DNA of 64,000 bases, taken from contig NZ_AYYY01000025.1 in assembly GCF_001436295.1 (NCBI RefSeq), positions 297,033 through 361,032 on the forward strand, given 5' to 3'. How positions within the stretch are numbered: position 1 is the stretch's first letter; every line of letters begins with the position of its first letter. The notes below the pieces were generated by a model that did no database searches, was not told where the DNA came from, and saw only the letters and a program-made list of their open reading frames with translations. Source of the DNA: Paucilactobacillus vaccinostercus DSM 20634 (GTDB lineage: Bacteria > Bacillota > Bacilli > Lactobacillales > Lactobacillaceae). The position numbers and the translations under genes were made by a program. Below are positions 55,168 through 63,940 of the stretch, in pieces.

Positions 55168-56595
55168 TTACTTGATGTCGACGAAGTTCAAGTCGATCAT
55201 GTCAGCAAATTCTTGAATTTGTTCAGTCGTAAGTGAAAGTGACAGAACAGTGTGGTGTCCACCACCAAGGCGGATCCATTCAGTAGCACCGTGCTTCAAG
55301 CCCATCTTAGGTGTCCAAAGTTGTTGGGCAACTGGCAAGTATGGTGTTGCTTCTGGAGTCTTCGCAGCATTTACTTCGTATGAAATCAGACGGAAGTCGT
55401 CACCCATATCAGTCAATGTTACATCGATACCTTCACCATCTGAGCCGGCGAATACAAGACGTGCAGGATCATCTTTACCACCAATATCAAGTGGGTGAAC
55501 TTCAACACGTGGCTTGTCACTAGCGATTGAAGGGTCAACTTCAAGCATGTGTGAACCAAGGATGGCTTCTTTGCCCTTACGTAATTCAAGGGTGTAGTCT
55601 TCCATGAAGATCGTCTTGTCATTGTGTGACATGATCTTCATCAAACGACCTAAGGCAGCAGTCTTCCAGTCACCTTCAGCACCGAAGCCATAGCCTTCAG
55701 CCATCAATAATTGAGCAGCTAAACCAGGCAATTGCTTCAAGCCCCAAAGATCTTCGAAGTTTGTAACGAAGCCTTGGTAGTTGTTCTTGTCCATGAATGA
55801 CTTCAAAGCGAAGTATTGACGGAGTTGTTCCTTAACTGATGATTCGAATTTTTCAGGTGTGTTGTCACCAACAACGAATTCATAGTCTTTTTGTAAGTCT
55901 TCGTACTTAGCGTTAACGTCGTCTTCAGAAACATGTTTGATTTCTTCAACTAAGTCGCCGACACCATAGTAGTCAACTGTCCAGCCAAATTTGATTTGTG
56001 CTGAAACTTTGTCACCTTCAGTAACGGCAACGTTACGCATGTTGTCGCCGAAACGAACGATGCGAATCTTTTGGCTTTCGTTGTAGGCAACTGCAACGTC
56101 TTCCCACTTACCGATTTCTTCTTGGGTTTCTTCATCGCCCCACCAGCCGTAAACAATCTTGTTCTTTACGCCTAAACGTGCATTGATGTAGCCGTATTCA
56201 CGGTCACCATGGGCACTTTGGTTAAGGTTCATGTAATCAAAGTCAATTGTGTCATATGGGATCTTGTTCAAGAACTGAGTTGCTAAGTGAAGCAAAGGCT
56301 TCTGTAACAACTTAGTACCGCGGATCCAGTTTTTAGCTGGTGAGAATGTGTGCATCCATGTGATAACACCGGCAACGTTATCGTTGTAGTTGGCATCCTT
56401 CATAAATTGAGTGATGTTTTCAGCGGTTGTAGCAACCAACTTAAAGACAACTTTGTATGGCAATTTGCCACTTGCATTCAATTTATCGACAATTTCACGG
56501 GCGTCGTTTTCAACTGACTTCAGTTGTTCTTCACCATAAAGGAATTGACTACCAGTTGCAAACCAGAATTCATAATCAGGTACTTGTAATGACAT
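55168..56595 (-). CDS. araA: L-arabinose isomerase
   Basis: 475 residues. [45 protein letters not shown] and [12 protein letters not shown] are AraA signatures including metal-binding Glu and His. It interconverts L-arabinose and L-ribulose. Codon bias is strong, as in xfp. araB and araD, which usually flank it, are absent: an aldo/keto reductase lies downstream and araR upstream. GGAG precedes ATG. Confidence 0.98.
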   Translation of the reverse strand: MSLQVPDYEFWFATGSQFLYGEEQLKSVENDAREIVDKLNASGKLPYKVVFKLVATTAENITQFMKDANYNDNVAGVITWMHTFSPAKNWIRGTKLLQKPLLHLATQFLNKIPYDTIDFDYMNLNQSAHGDREYGYINARLGVKNKIVYGWWGDEETQEEIGKWEDVAVAYNESQKIRIVRFGDNMRNVAVTEGDKVSAQIKFGWTVDYYGVGDLVEEIKHVSEDDVNAKYEDLQKDYEFVVGDNTPEKFESSVKEQLRQYFALKSFMDKNNYQGFVTNFEDLWGLKQLPGLAAQLLMAEGYGFGAEGDWKTAALGRLMKIMSHNDKTIFMEDYTLELRKGKEAILGSHMLEVDPSIASDKPRVEVHPLDIGGKDDPARLVFAGSDGEGIDVTLTDMGDDFRLISYEVNAAKTPEATPYLPVAQQLWTPKMGLKHGATEWIRLGGGHHTVLSLSLTTEQIQEFADMIDLNFVDIK

Positions 56596-56664
56596 GAGAT
56601 GATCTCCTTTTTAATTTATTGTGTTGCACTTTGAACGGCGCTTCCATCCAAGTGGTTGCAACAC

Positions 56665-56712
56665 TTAAATCGCTTACATACATATTGTATGATATTTGTC
56701 CGTATAAATCAA
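56665..56712 (-). promoter_or_regulatory. araA promoter with AraR operator and cre
   Basis: Minus strand TTGATT (56707-56712), 17 bases, TACAAT (56684-56689). The AraR-type operator ATTTGTCCGTATAAAT (56694-56709) covers the spacer and -35. A cre, TTAAATCGCTTACA (56665-56678, 13 of 14 positions), overlaps the predicted start point. A further palindrome CATACA-TAT-TGTATG spans the -10. Confidence 0.8.
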
Positions 56713-56883
56713 CAAAAACTTTTTTTGATAGCATAAAAATATCCTTTTAACCATTTTTAACTCGCATAAATCCCTTAGATACTAACCATCTGGCCGGTAA
56801 AATGACCACAAAAAAAGTTTTTAAATTAATAAAAAAGCCGCTGATTTCAGCGACTTTTTGCTAAATTTATAAAATAACTTTAA

Positions 56884-57975
56884 TTACATACCGGACCAAT
56901 TTTTCTTAATGCCGGCGGATTTTCGAATCCGCATATCCAAATCATACGAAATGGAATCGACTTCCTCGTGATTAATCAGCTTCATCAAAGTCTTCCCCGC
57001 ATCGATTCCCATCTTTCCTTTAGGATGAACGGTAGTCGTCAAGCTGGGTTCAATGTACTTGCTTAATTCGTAGTCATCAAAGCCCACCACTGCAACGTCT
57101 TCAGGCACACGTAGATCCAGTGAGCGAACGACATCAATAATCTGAATGGCTAATTGATCGTTGTAGCACGCAATGGCGGTCGGCCGGTCCTCCCGCGAAA
57201 AGATCGCTGAAACTTTATCAAAGATCTTAGCCATCTCGTCGCTGGACTGATACATCACCATTTCACTGAGGTAGGAAATCTTTGGATGCTTGAGGTAGGC
57301 GTGAATAAAGCCATCCATGCGGTGAACACCTTGCAAATCATCAATTTGAAAAATTCCTAGAATTTTTTCGTGCCCCTGTGTAAAGAGGTACTCCGTCATA
57401 TGCTGTTCGGCTTCCATATCATGGGTCTCAACGTATGGAAAATCAAAATCCTCGTAATGGGCATCGATAAACAGCGTGGGAATCTTCGACGCTTTAATTT
57501 TTTCGTAGATGTCTCTGTTCGGATTAGGTAGCGCACTTTGAGTTGGTTCAATAATCATCGCTTCCACGTTGTTATCGAGCATCCGAATTAAACTCCGCCG
57601 TTCCTTTTGATGATTATTGTGGGTGTTGCTCAAAATCATTGAATAGCCGTTATCTGAAATAACCCGGTCAATCCCACTGATAATACTTGGGAAAATATAG
57701 TCAGCAATGTGTGTCGTAATCACACCCACCATTTTGTTGTTGACCTTCGTTGACCGGCCCTTTTGCCAATCATCAACGTACATCCCGCCCCCTTGAATTC
57801 GGTAGACGTAATGCTCGTTTTGTAATTCACTAATCGCCCGCCGAATCGTATAGCGGCTAACACTGTACTGTGCCATAAGCTCAGATTCGGTTGGTAGCTT
57901 ATCGCTAACCTGGTACTTGCCAGCAATAATATCAGACTTCAGTCCTTGCTTAACAATTTCATATTTACTTTCCAC
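56884..57975 (-). CDS. araR: Arabinose repressor AraR (GntR head, LacI-type effector domain)
   Basis: 363 residues from GTG 57975 with GAGGAG upstream. GntR winged helix (LPTESELMAQYSVSRYTIRRAISELQNEHYVYRIQGGGMYV), then a periplasmic-binding-like domain (IISGIDRVISDNGYSMILSNTHNN, VAVVGFDDYELSKYIEPSLTTT). This chimera is the AraR architecture. It should bind the ATTTGTACGTATAAAT-like sites found before araA and both sugar porters and be released by arabinose. It lies upstream of araA with its own 3' hairpin. Confidence 0.95.
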   Translation of the reverse strand: MESKYEIVKQGLKSDIIAGKYQVSDKLPTESELMAQYSVSRYTIRRAISELQNEHYVYRIQGGGMYVDDWQKGRSTKVNNKMVGVITTHIADYIFPSIISGIDRVISDNGYSMILSNTHNNHQKERRSLIRMLDNNVEAMIIEPTQSALPNPNRDIYEKIKASKIPTLFIDAHYEDFDFPYVETHDMEAEQHMTEYLFTQGHEKILGIFQIDDLQGVHRMDGFIHAYLKHPKISYLSEMVMYQSSDEMAKIFDKVSAIFSREDRPTAIACYNDQLAIQIIDVVRSLDLRVPEDVAVVGFDDYELSKYIEPSLTTTVHPKGKMGIDAGKTLMKLINHEEVDSISYDLDMRIRKSAGIKKNWSGM

Positions 57976-58059
57976 GAAGCATACTCCTCATTTTTTCGAT
58001 TTATTTGTTATTACTATATCACTTGCACCCAGTTTTGGGGGCCACCAGGTCAGAATCTT

Positions 58060-58088
58060 TTCGCCTTTTCCCAAATTATGTTTATAAT
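58060..58088 (+). promoter_or_regulatory. Promoter of the aldo/keto reductase
   Basis: TATAAT at 58083-58088, with TTCGCC 17 bases upstream. Confidence 0.55.
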
Positions 58089-58121
58089 AGTGGTTGATAA
58101 ATAAACTTAGCGGAGGATATT

Positions 58122-58973
58122 ATGACAGATATTAGTAATAATTTGATTACCCTCGCCGATGGCAATCAGATGCCACAACAGGGGTTTGGTGTTTACAAGA
58201 TTACTGATCAAGACGAATTTAACCAAGCAGTTACCGCTGCTTGGGAACAGGGGTACCGCCTTTTTGATACCGCCCAAATGTACGAAAACGAACAGTACCT
58301 CGGTAAGATTTTACACGATTTACAGGTGCCACGGGAAGAATTATTTATCACCACTAAAATTTCCGAAGCCAATCAAGGCTACGACGCTACTATTCGGTCA
58401 CTGAAAGAATCTCTGAAAAAGCTCCAAATGGACTACGTCGACCTCCTTTTAATTCACTGGCCGATCAACACCCATTTCTTTGACACTTGGCGCGCATTTG
58501 AAGACTTGAAGGCACAAGGCTTAACCAAATCAATTGGGGTCAGCAACTACGGTATGGTCCATCTGCAATACCTTGCTACGCAGGCTCGTGAAATGCCTGT
58601 TTTGAACCAAATCGAAGTCAGTCCCTACATGAGTCAAAAGCCGCTGATTCACTTCCACGAAGAAAACAACATTGCCACGCAAGCATGGAGTCCACTAGGT
58701 CGTGGTAAGGTCTTCAACGAACCCACACTGGTCAAAATTGCCGAACAAAAGCATCGTTCCCCAGCTCAAATCATTTTACGCTGGCACTATCAAAATGGCA
58801 TCTCATTTATTCCCAAGTCCATTCATCCTGATCGAATTGCGCAAAACGCACAAATTTACGATTTTGAATTAACGACTGAGGAAATGCACCTCATGGATGC
58901 GATCAACAAAAATCACCGTGTCAGCAAAGAACCTGAACTTGTTTATGAGTTTGGTGAACAATATCCGTACTAA
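58122..58973 (+). CDS. Aldo/keto reductase, diketogluconate-reductase-like
   Basis: 283 residues. Tetrad Asp and Tyr in LFDTAQMYENEQYLG, Lys in ITTKISEANQGYD, His in DLLLIHWPIN, plus SIGVSNYG and AWSPLGRGK. AKR5-type NADPH reductase, substrate unknown. Divergent from araR, so it might be induced with arabinose, but no AraR operator is seen here. GGAGG precedes the ATG. Confidence 0.93.
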   Translation: MTDISNNLITLADGNQMPQQGFGVYKITDQDEFNQAVTAAWEQGYRLFDTAQMYENEQYLGKILHDLQVPREELFITTKISEANQGYDATIRSLKESLKKLQMDYVDLLLIHWPINTHFFDTWRAFEDLKAQGLTKSIGVSNYGMVHLQYLATQAREMPVLNQIEVSPYMSQKPLIHFHEENNIATQAWSPLGRGKVFNEPTLVKIAEQKHRSPAQIILRWHYQNGISFIPKSIHPDRIAQNAQIYDFELTTEEMHLMDAINKNHRVSKEPELVYEFGEQYPY

Positions 58974-58974
58974 C

Positions 58975-59012
58975 AAAAAAACTTCGTTGCCGAAAGGGCA
59001 GCGAAGTTTTTA
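58975..59012. terminator. Bidirectional terminator
   Basis: AAAAAACTTCG and an inner TGCC/GGCA pair with CGAAGTTTTT around GAAAG. Confidence 0.9.
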
Positions 59013-59020
59013 TTTTTAAT

Positions 59021-60451
59021 TTAATCCGTTACGTCAGCATCTTTTAATTCTGCCGCACGACCATGGTGAGTTCCCTGTTCTTCAATTTCTTCCAAGGACT
59101 TTCCTTTGGTTTCTGGCACGCAGAACCGGGTAAAGATCACACCCAGTACACAGATAACCCCAAAGACCGCAAAAACGGCCGCTTGTGGCATATGTGCTGT
59201 CATGACTGGGAAGAGTAACCCAACCAGCCAAGAACCGATCCAGTTTAGCGATGAAGCTAAGCCAGATGCACGCCCCCGAATTGCAAGTGGGAAAATTTCT
59301 CCCACAATGACCCAGGTCAGCGGTGCCCATGTGAAGGAGTAGAACGCCACGTAAAGTGATAAGAACACAACGATCATCATTGGACTGGCATCCGGTACCA
59401 GCTTATTAATAACGGCTGGCAGTAAGAATGACAGGGCCATCACAGAGCCACCGAGCGTAATCAATGTCCGGCGCTTGAATTTTTCGGCAATCACTAAGAA
59501 TACTAACGAACCAGCGACCAAGATCACCCCTTGAATCACGGGCCACAATAAGGCAGAACTAGCAGCATTCCCTGTGGCCTGTTCAACGATCAACGGAATA
59601 TAGTAAAAGATGGCATTCGCCCCTTGGAATTGCTGAAATGCGGCAACGCCGACACCGGCGATTACGAGGTAACGATACTTCGAATTGAAGAGGGTGCCCC
59701 AGGTCACCGCCTGTGCGGCAGCCGTTTCCTGTTGAGCAGTCGTCTTAATTTGGGTTAGTTCATCTTGAACTTCTTGTTCACTATCGCGAATATATCCCAG
59801 CACTTGAACGGCTTGATCCTCATGTCCCGTTTTAACAAGGAACCGTGGTGATTCAGGCAGCTTCATGACGCCGAAAAATAAAATAATTGCCGGCACAGCT
59901 GCAAGTGTCAACATCACCCGCCATGCCCAAGCTTCTGGTAAATCTTTCAACAAGAAATCCATAATGTAGGACAACAACATCCCGGAAACAATCATGGTTT
60001 GGTTTAACCCTGATAATGATCCCCGTAAGCGGGCTGGCGACATTTCAGACATATAGGATGGTACCAGCGCTGAAGCGGCCCCCACGGCGAGTCCCAAGAA
60101 TACACGGACCACGATCAGATATAGCGTGCCGTTGTTGGGCGCTAAGCCAGATAAAATAGAAAAAATCATAAAAATCACGGCCGACAGCAAGATCATCTTC
60201 CGACGACCCCAACGATCGGATAATTGACCGGCAATGGAAGCTCCAAAAATAGCTCCGAACATGACGGCCGAAGTGATCCACCCCGTCAACGTTGCATTGG
60301 TTAACGCCCAATCAATTTTCAAAAATGGTAATGCACCCGTCATTACTCCAATATCGTAACCAAACAAAATACCACCAAATGATCCAAAGAAATAAATGAA
60401 CCAACTTGGAATCTTCTTCTCTTTTTCCACTACTTTCTTCTCCTTTGCCAT
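59021..60451 (-). CDS. MFS sugar porter (pentose:H+ symporter type)
   Basis: 476 residues, twelve helices. Sugar porter motifs FGYDIGVMTGALPF, DRWGRRKM, PESPRFL, QQFQGANAIFYY and VPETKGKSLEEIE are present. Paralogous to the porter upstream and nearly identical over the first 30 aligned residues, but with ordinary rather than optimised codons. It has a longer charged N-terminus (AKEKKVVEKEKK). The AraR operator upstream suggests arabinose import. Confidence 0.93.
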   Translation of the reverse strand: MAKEKKVVEKEKKIPSWFIYFFGSFGGILFGYDIGVMTGALPFLKIDWALTNATLTGWITSAVMFGAIFGASIAGQLSDRWGRRKMILLSAVIFMIFSILSGLAPNNGTLYLIVVRVFLGLAVGAASALVPSYMSEMSPARLRGSLSGLNQTMIVSGMLLSYIMDFLLKDLPEAWAWRVMLTLAAVPAIILFFGVMKLPESPRFLVKTGHEDQAVQVLGYIRDSEQEVQDELTQIKTTAQQETAAAQAVTWGTLFNSKYRYLVIAGVGVAAFQQFQGANAIFYYIPLIVEQATGNAASSALLWPVIQGVILVAGSLVFLVIAEKFKRRTLITLGGSVMALSFLLPAVINKLVPDASPMMIVVFLSLYVAFYSFTWAPLTWVIVGEIFPLAIRGRASGLASSLNWIGSWLVGLLFPVMTAHMPQAAVFAVFGVICVLGVIFTRFCVPETKGKSLEEIEEQGTHHGRAAELKDADVTD

Positions 60452-60516
60452 GGTTAATTCTTCACCGCAATGCCAGTTTAGCGTTCCCGATCACTAAAAC
60501 GATGACACTTCCGTAA

Positions 60517-60533
60517 TTCTGTATACTACAGAA
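60517..60533. promoter_or_regulatory. Palindrome with possible second promoter
   Basis: TTCTGTATACTACAGAA has perfect 7-bp arms. On the minus strand TTGTAA (60538-60543), 16 bases, TATACA overlaps it. It lies in the leader between the AraR-controlled promoter and the porter. Confidence 0.4.
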
Positions 60534-60606
60534 CCACTATTTTACAATCATTGAATATTGTTTATGAATGCGGTTACTAAATTAACTAAAAATAAAATAA
60601 GCGTAC

Positions 60607-60655
60607 GGATAACGTTTACATTAAATACTTTATCTAATTTATCCGTATAAATCAA
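60607..60655 (-). promoter_or_regulatory. Sugar porter 1 promoter with AraR operator and cre
   Basis: Minus strand TTGATT (60650-60655), 17 bases, TAAAGT (60627-60632). AraR operator ATTTATCCGTATAAAT at 60637-60652; cre GGATAACGTTTACA at 60607-60620 (13 of 14 positions). A partial second AraR-like core, GTACGGA, is at 60603-60609. The leader to the start codon is about 170 bases. Confidence 0.78.
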
Positions 60656-60810
60656 CGATTATTTTATTTATCATACAAATTTCAGTTGCTTATCTCCCCT
60701 CTTTTTTAACTAAATGAGAAAGCTTTGAGCGCACAAAATCCCATTACGATGCATTTTTTCTTCCCGTTCAAGTTAAAAAATGAAAATTTGGTAAAAATTT
60801 ATTTTTACGC

Positions 60811-60841
60811 AAAAAAAAGCAGAATCCGTTTAGATTCTGCC
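60811..60841 (-). terminator. Terminator after sugar porter 2
   Basis: GCAGAATC pairs with GATTCTGC around CGTTTA, with TTTTTTTT beyond on the minus strand. The 60842-60939 stretch after the porter shows nothing else. Confidence 0.9.
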
Positions 60842-60939
60842 ATAAAACTATTTAATTATTACGCGCAACCAAGACATAGTAACTAATGTTTTTTATTTTT
60901 TTCTAGATACACGAACCACTCGTTTTGAAACAGAATGTC

Positions 60940-62325
60940 CTATTCCTTAATGTTTTGAGCTTCGATTTCTTCAAGTGAGATCCCTTTAGTTTCTGGGACG
61001 CGAGTCTTAACAAAGATAACACCGAAGATACAGATAATACCGAAGATCGCGAACACGGCTTCTTGTGGAAGAGCAGCAGTCATAATTGGGAACAAAAGAC
61101 CAACAACGAATGAACCAATCCAGTTGAATGATGAAGCTAAACCAGCGGCTTTACCACGAACAGCCAATGGGAAGATTTCACCAACGATAACCCAAGTCAA
61201 TGGAGCCCAAGTAAAGGCATAGAAGAAAACATAGATACAAAGGAATACTAACAAGAGCATTGGATGTTCAGTACCAGTAACCTTGTTAACAATGGCAGGG
61301 ATCAAGAATGAAATCGCCATGATTGAACCACCGGTCATGATCAAGCTACGACGCTTGAACTTTTCAGCGATGATCATGTAGAGAAGGGCACCAACAACCA
61401 AGATAACCCCTTGAAGAACTGACCAGATCAAAGCATCACTGGCGTTAATCTTAAGCGCACTTTCAACAATCAAAGGAATGTAGTAGAAGATCGCGTTAGC
61501 ACCTTGGAATTGTTGGAACGCAGCAACCCCAACACCGGCGATAACAAGGTAACGATACTTACCAGTGAACAATGATGCATAGCTGACACTCTTTTGTGCT
61601 TCTGCGGCGTTGTTTTCTGCTGCAGCAGTCTTCTTGATGTCGTTTAATTCACTGTCGATTTCGTTGTCGTTGTCACGAACATAGCTCAAGACACGACGAG
61701 CGTCATCATTCAAACCATGGTTAACCAAGTAACGTGGTGATTCTGGCAATTTCAGAACCCCGAAGAACAAGATGATGGCTGGAACAGCGGCGAAGGCTAA
61801 CATAATACGCCAGCCCCATGCTGTTGGCAAACCTTTGAAGACGTAGTCCATGATGTATGAAATCAACATCCCAGACACGATCATGGTTTGGTTCAAACCA
61901 TTCATCCGGCCACGAAGACGGGCAGGTGCAAGTTCGGCCATGTAAGGTGGTACCAAGGCTGAAGCGGCACCAACGGCCAACCCAAGGAAGCACCGAATGA
62001 TGATCAAGTACATAACACCGTTTGTAGGTGCAACCCCTGATAACAGTGAGAATACACAGAAGATAATAGCTGAATATAAGATCATACGACGACGTCCAAG
62101 ACGATCGGCTAATTGTCCGGCCAAAGCCCCACCAAAGATGGCACCGAACGTAACACCAGATGTCACCCATCCGACTAATGTGGCATTTGACATTGCGCTT
62201 GCCCAATCAATTTTCAAGAATGGTAAAGCACCGGTCATAACACCAATATCATAACCAAAAAGGATTCCACCAAATGATCCAAAGAAGTATATGAACCAAC
62301 TTGGGATTTTCTTTTCATTTTGCAT
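60940..62325 (-). CDS. MFS sugar porter (pentose:H+ symporter type), highly expressed paralog
   Basis: 461 residues, twelve helices. Same motifs as the downstream paralog (FGYDIGVMTGALPFLK, DRLGRRRM, PESPRYL, QQFQGANAIFYY, VPETKG). Codon use is strongly biased towards optimal codons, as in xfp and araA, suggesting this is the main transporter. AAAGGAGAAAAG precedes ATG. Controlled by an AraR operator and several cre sites. Substrate specificity is inferred from regulation, not shown. Confidence 0.94.
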   Translation of the reverse strand: MQNEKKIPSWFIYFFGSFGGILFGYDIGVMTGALPFLKIDWASAMSNATLVGWVTSGVTFGAIFGGALAGQLADRLGRRRMILYSAIIFCVFSLLSGVAPTNGVMYLIIIRCFLGLAVGAASALVPPYMAELAPARLRGRMNGLNQTMIVSGMLISYIMDYVFKGLPTAWGWRIMLAFAAVPAIILFFGVLKLPESPRYLVNHGLNDDARRVLSYVRDNDNEIDSELNDIKKTAAAENNAAEAQKSVSYASLFTGKYRYLVIAGVGVAAFQQFQGANAIFYYIPLIVESALKINASDALIWSVLQGVILVVGALLYMIIAEKFKRRSLIMTGGSIMAISFLIPAIVNKVTGTEHPMLLLVFLCIYVFFYAFTWAPLTWVIVGEIFPLAVRGKAAGLASSFNWIGSFVVGLLFPIMTAALPQEAVFAIFGIICIFGVIFVKTRVPETKGISLEEIEAQNIKE

Positions 62326-62371
62326 TATACTTTTCTCCTTTGCTCCAAAGAATTAAACATGATGTTGTTAA

Positions 62372-62385
62372 CGTAAGCGCTCTCT
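62372..62385. promoter_or_regulatory. cre-like site in the porter 2 leader
   Basis: CGTAAGCGCTCTCT matches 12 of 14 cre positions. It lies within the transcribed leader, about 50 bases before the start codon. Confidence 0.45.
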
Positions 62386-62499
62386 AAAAAGGGTAACCTG
62401 ATTGGAAGAATCAATTACATTAACACTCATCAACTAACGGTAAATAATGGCTGTGTAGTTGCGGCATATTCATAAGCCATGTCTAGAATCTGATTTATG

Positions 62500-62564
62500 A
62501 GGTACCGCTTACATACATTACAATAAAATATTTGTACGTATAAATCAAGTACAAATTTGATTTA
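62500..62564 (-). promoter_or_regulatory. Sugar porter 2 promoter with AraR operator, cre and flanking repeat
   Basis: Minus strand TTGATT (62543-62548), 17 bases, TATTGT (62520-62525). AraR operator ATTTGTACGTATAAAT at 62530-62545. cre-like AGGTACCGCTTACA at 62500-62513 (12 of 14). TAAATCAA (62541-62548) and TTGATTTA (62557-62564) form an extra inverted repeat around GTACAAAT. Confidence 0.78.
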
Positions 62565-62576
62565 TTTCATAATTTT

Positions 62577-62590
62577 TGTAATCGTTTTCG
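62577..62590. promoter_or_regulatory. cre site upstream of the porter 2 promoter
   Basis: TGTAATCGTTTTCG matches 13 of 14 cre positions, about 30 bases above the -35. Confidence 0.55.
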
Positions 62591-62655
62591 ACTTTAAGAC
62601 TTTATTATGTTTCTTAAAATACTGTTAAATCGGCATTTGTTGCCACTTGATTCCG

Positions 62656-62671
62656 ATTTATTCGGACAAAA
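62656..62671. promoter_or_regulatory. AraR-like operator before glycerate kinase
   Basis: ATTTATTCGGACAAAA matches 14 of 16 positions of ATTTRTACGNACAAAT. It lies about 126 bases from the porter 2 operator and just upstream of the glycerate kinase promoter. Confidence 0.5.
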
Positions 62672-62694
62672 AATTATTTGAACAATTTTTGGGA

Positions 62695-62723
62695 TTGACC
62701 TAACAAATCGACTGGTTTTTAAT
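62695..62723 (+). promoter_or_regulatory. Glycerate kinase promoter
   Basis: TTGACC (62695-62700), 17 bases, TTTAAT (62718-62723), 30 bases before the start codon. Confidence 0.6.
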
Positions 62724-62752
62724 GGAATTATCATAATAAGTGAGGCGTACGT

Positions 62753-63895
62753 ATGAAATTTCTCATTGCACCAGATTCATTTAAAGGATCACTCACCGCC
62801 GTAGAAGCGGCGCACGCAATTCATCAGGGGCTTCGCGCCGCTTGGCCGACCGCCACTTTTGACCTGCTGCCCATGGCCGACGGTGGCGAAGGGACGGTGC
62901 GCGCCTTGGTAACCGCCAATCAAGGTTCATTGGTCACAACGACCACCACCGGCCCCCTTGGTAGCCCTGTCCAATCTGCTTATGGTCTGATCAATCACCG
63001 CCAAACGGCCGTAATTGAAGTTGCTGCCGCGAGTGGTCTCGGGCTCATGCAGGGCCATCTCAATCCCCTCACAGCCACTTCGCGAGGGACCGGCGAACAA
63101 ATCATCGCTGCCTTAGATCACGGGGCTAAAACGATTATTATCGGCTTAGGCGGCAGTGCAACAAATGATGGTGGTGCGGGCCTCTTGCAAGCGCTGGGGG
63201 TGCACCTCCTAGATCGCCAGCATCACGAACTGGCCCCTGGCGGCGGACAGTTGGACCAACTAGTGCGCATCGACACCCACCACATTGATCCCAGAATCGC
63301 TGATACCCACTTTATCGTCGCCTCAGACGTCACTAACCCGCTGACGGGTCCCAATGGTGCTAGTGCCGTCTTTGGCCCTCAAAAAGGCGCTAATCGTGAA
63401 ATGGTGCGTCAATTAGATCATAATCTCCGGCACTTTGGTCAATTGGTCGAACAAGTCGTCGCGCGTCCTGTCAGCACCCTCGCCGGAAGTGGTGCTGCCG
63501 GTGGGATTGGCATGGCGCTGCTCGCATTCACCCCCGCAACCATGCGGGCCGGTGTCGAGATCGTTCTGGAGGCCACTCATTTTAAGCAGCGCGTCAAAAC
63601 CGCAGATATCGTAATTACCGGTGAAGGTCGTCTGGATGCTCAAACACAATACGGTAAAACGCCCTTTGGTGTTGCCAAGGCGGCCAAATCAACCGTGCCC
63701 GCCTGCACCGTAATTGCCCTTACCGGGAACGTCGCCGAAGACATCGGTAATTTGTACGATCAAATTGATGCCATTTTTCCAATCGTTGCGGGCGCCGATA
63801 GTCTGGCACATGCCATTCAAGTAGCAGGTCCCAATCTCACCCGAACAGCCGCTAACCTTGGTCGCCTCATCAAACAGTTAACTGCAAAAAAATAG
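62753..63895 (+). CDS. garK: Glycerate 2-kinase, GarK/GlxK family
   Basis: 380 residues. N-terminal IAPDSFKGSLTAVEAAHAI, MADGGEGTV, GLGGSATNDGGAGLLQALG and GEGRLDAQTQYGKTPFGVA are class I glycerate kinase features. It phosphorylates D-glycerate with ATP. GTGAGGCG lies five bases before ATG. It is divergent from the AraR-controlled porter and shares its regulatory region, so it may belong to the same response. Confidence 0.95.
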   Translation: MKFLIAPDSFKGSLTAVEAAHAIHQGLRAAWPTATFDLLPMADGGEGTVRALVTANQGSLVTTTTTGPLGSPVQSAYGLINHRQTAVIEVAAASGLGLMQGHLNPLTATSRGTGEQIIAALDHGAKTIIIGLGGSATNDGGAGLLQALGVHLLDRQHHELAPGGGQLDQLVRIDTHHIDPRIADTHFIVASDVTNPLTGPNGASAVFGPQKGANREMVRQLDHNLRHFGQLVEQVVARPVSTLAGSGAAGGIGMALLAFTPATMRAGVEIVLEATHFKQRVKTADIVITGEGRLDAQTQYGKTPFGVAKAAKSTVPACTVIALTGNVAEDIGNLYDQIDAIFPIVAGADSLAHAIQVAGPNLTRTAANLGRLIKQLTAKK

Positions 63896-63930
63896 GTTTC
63901 AAAACCCATAACGGATTTTGAAACCTATTT
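63890..63930. terminator. Bidirectional terminator
   Basis: AAATAGGTTTCAAAA pairs with TTTTGAAACCTATTT across 11 bases, between glycerate kinase and a converging minus-strand gene. Confidence 0.9.
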
Positions 63931-63940
63931 ATTTACGCGC

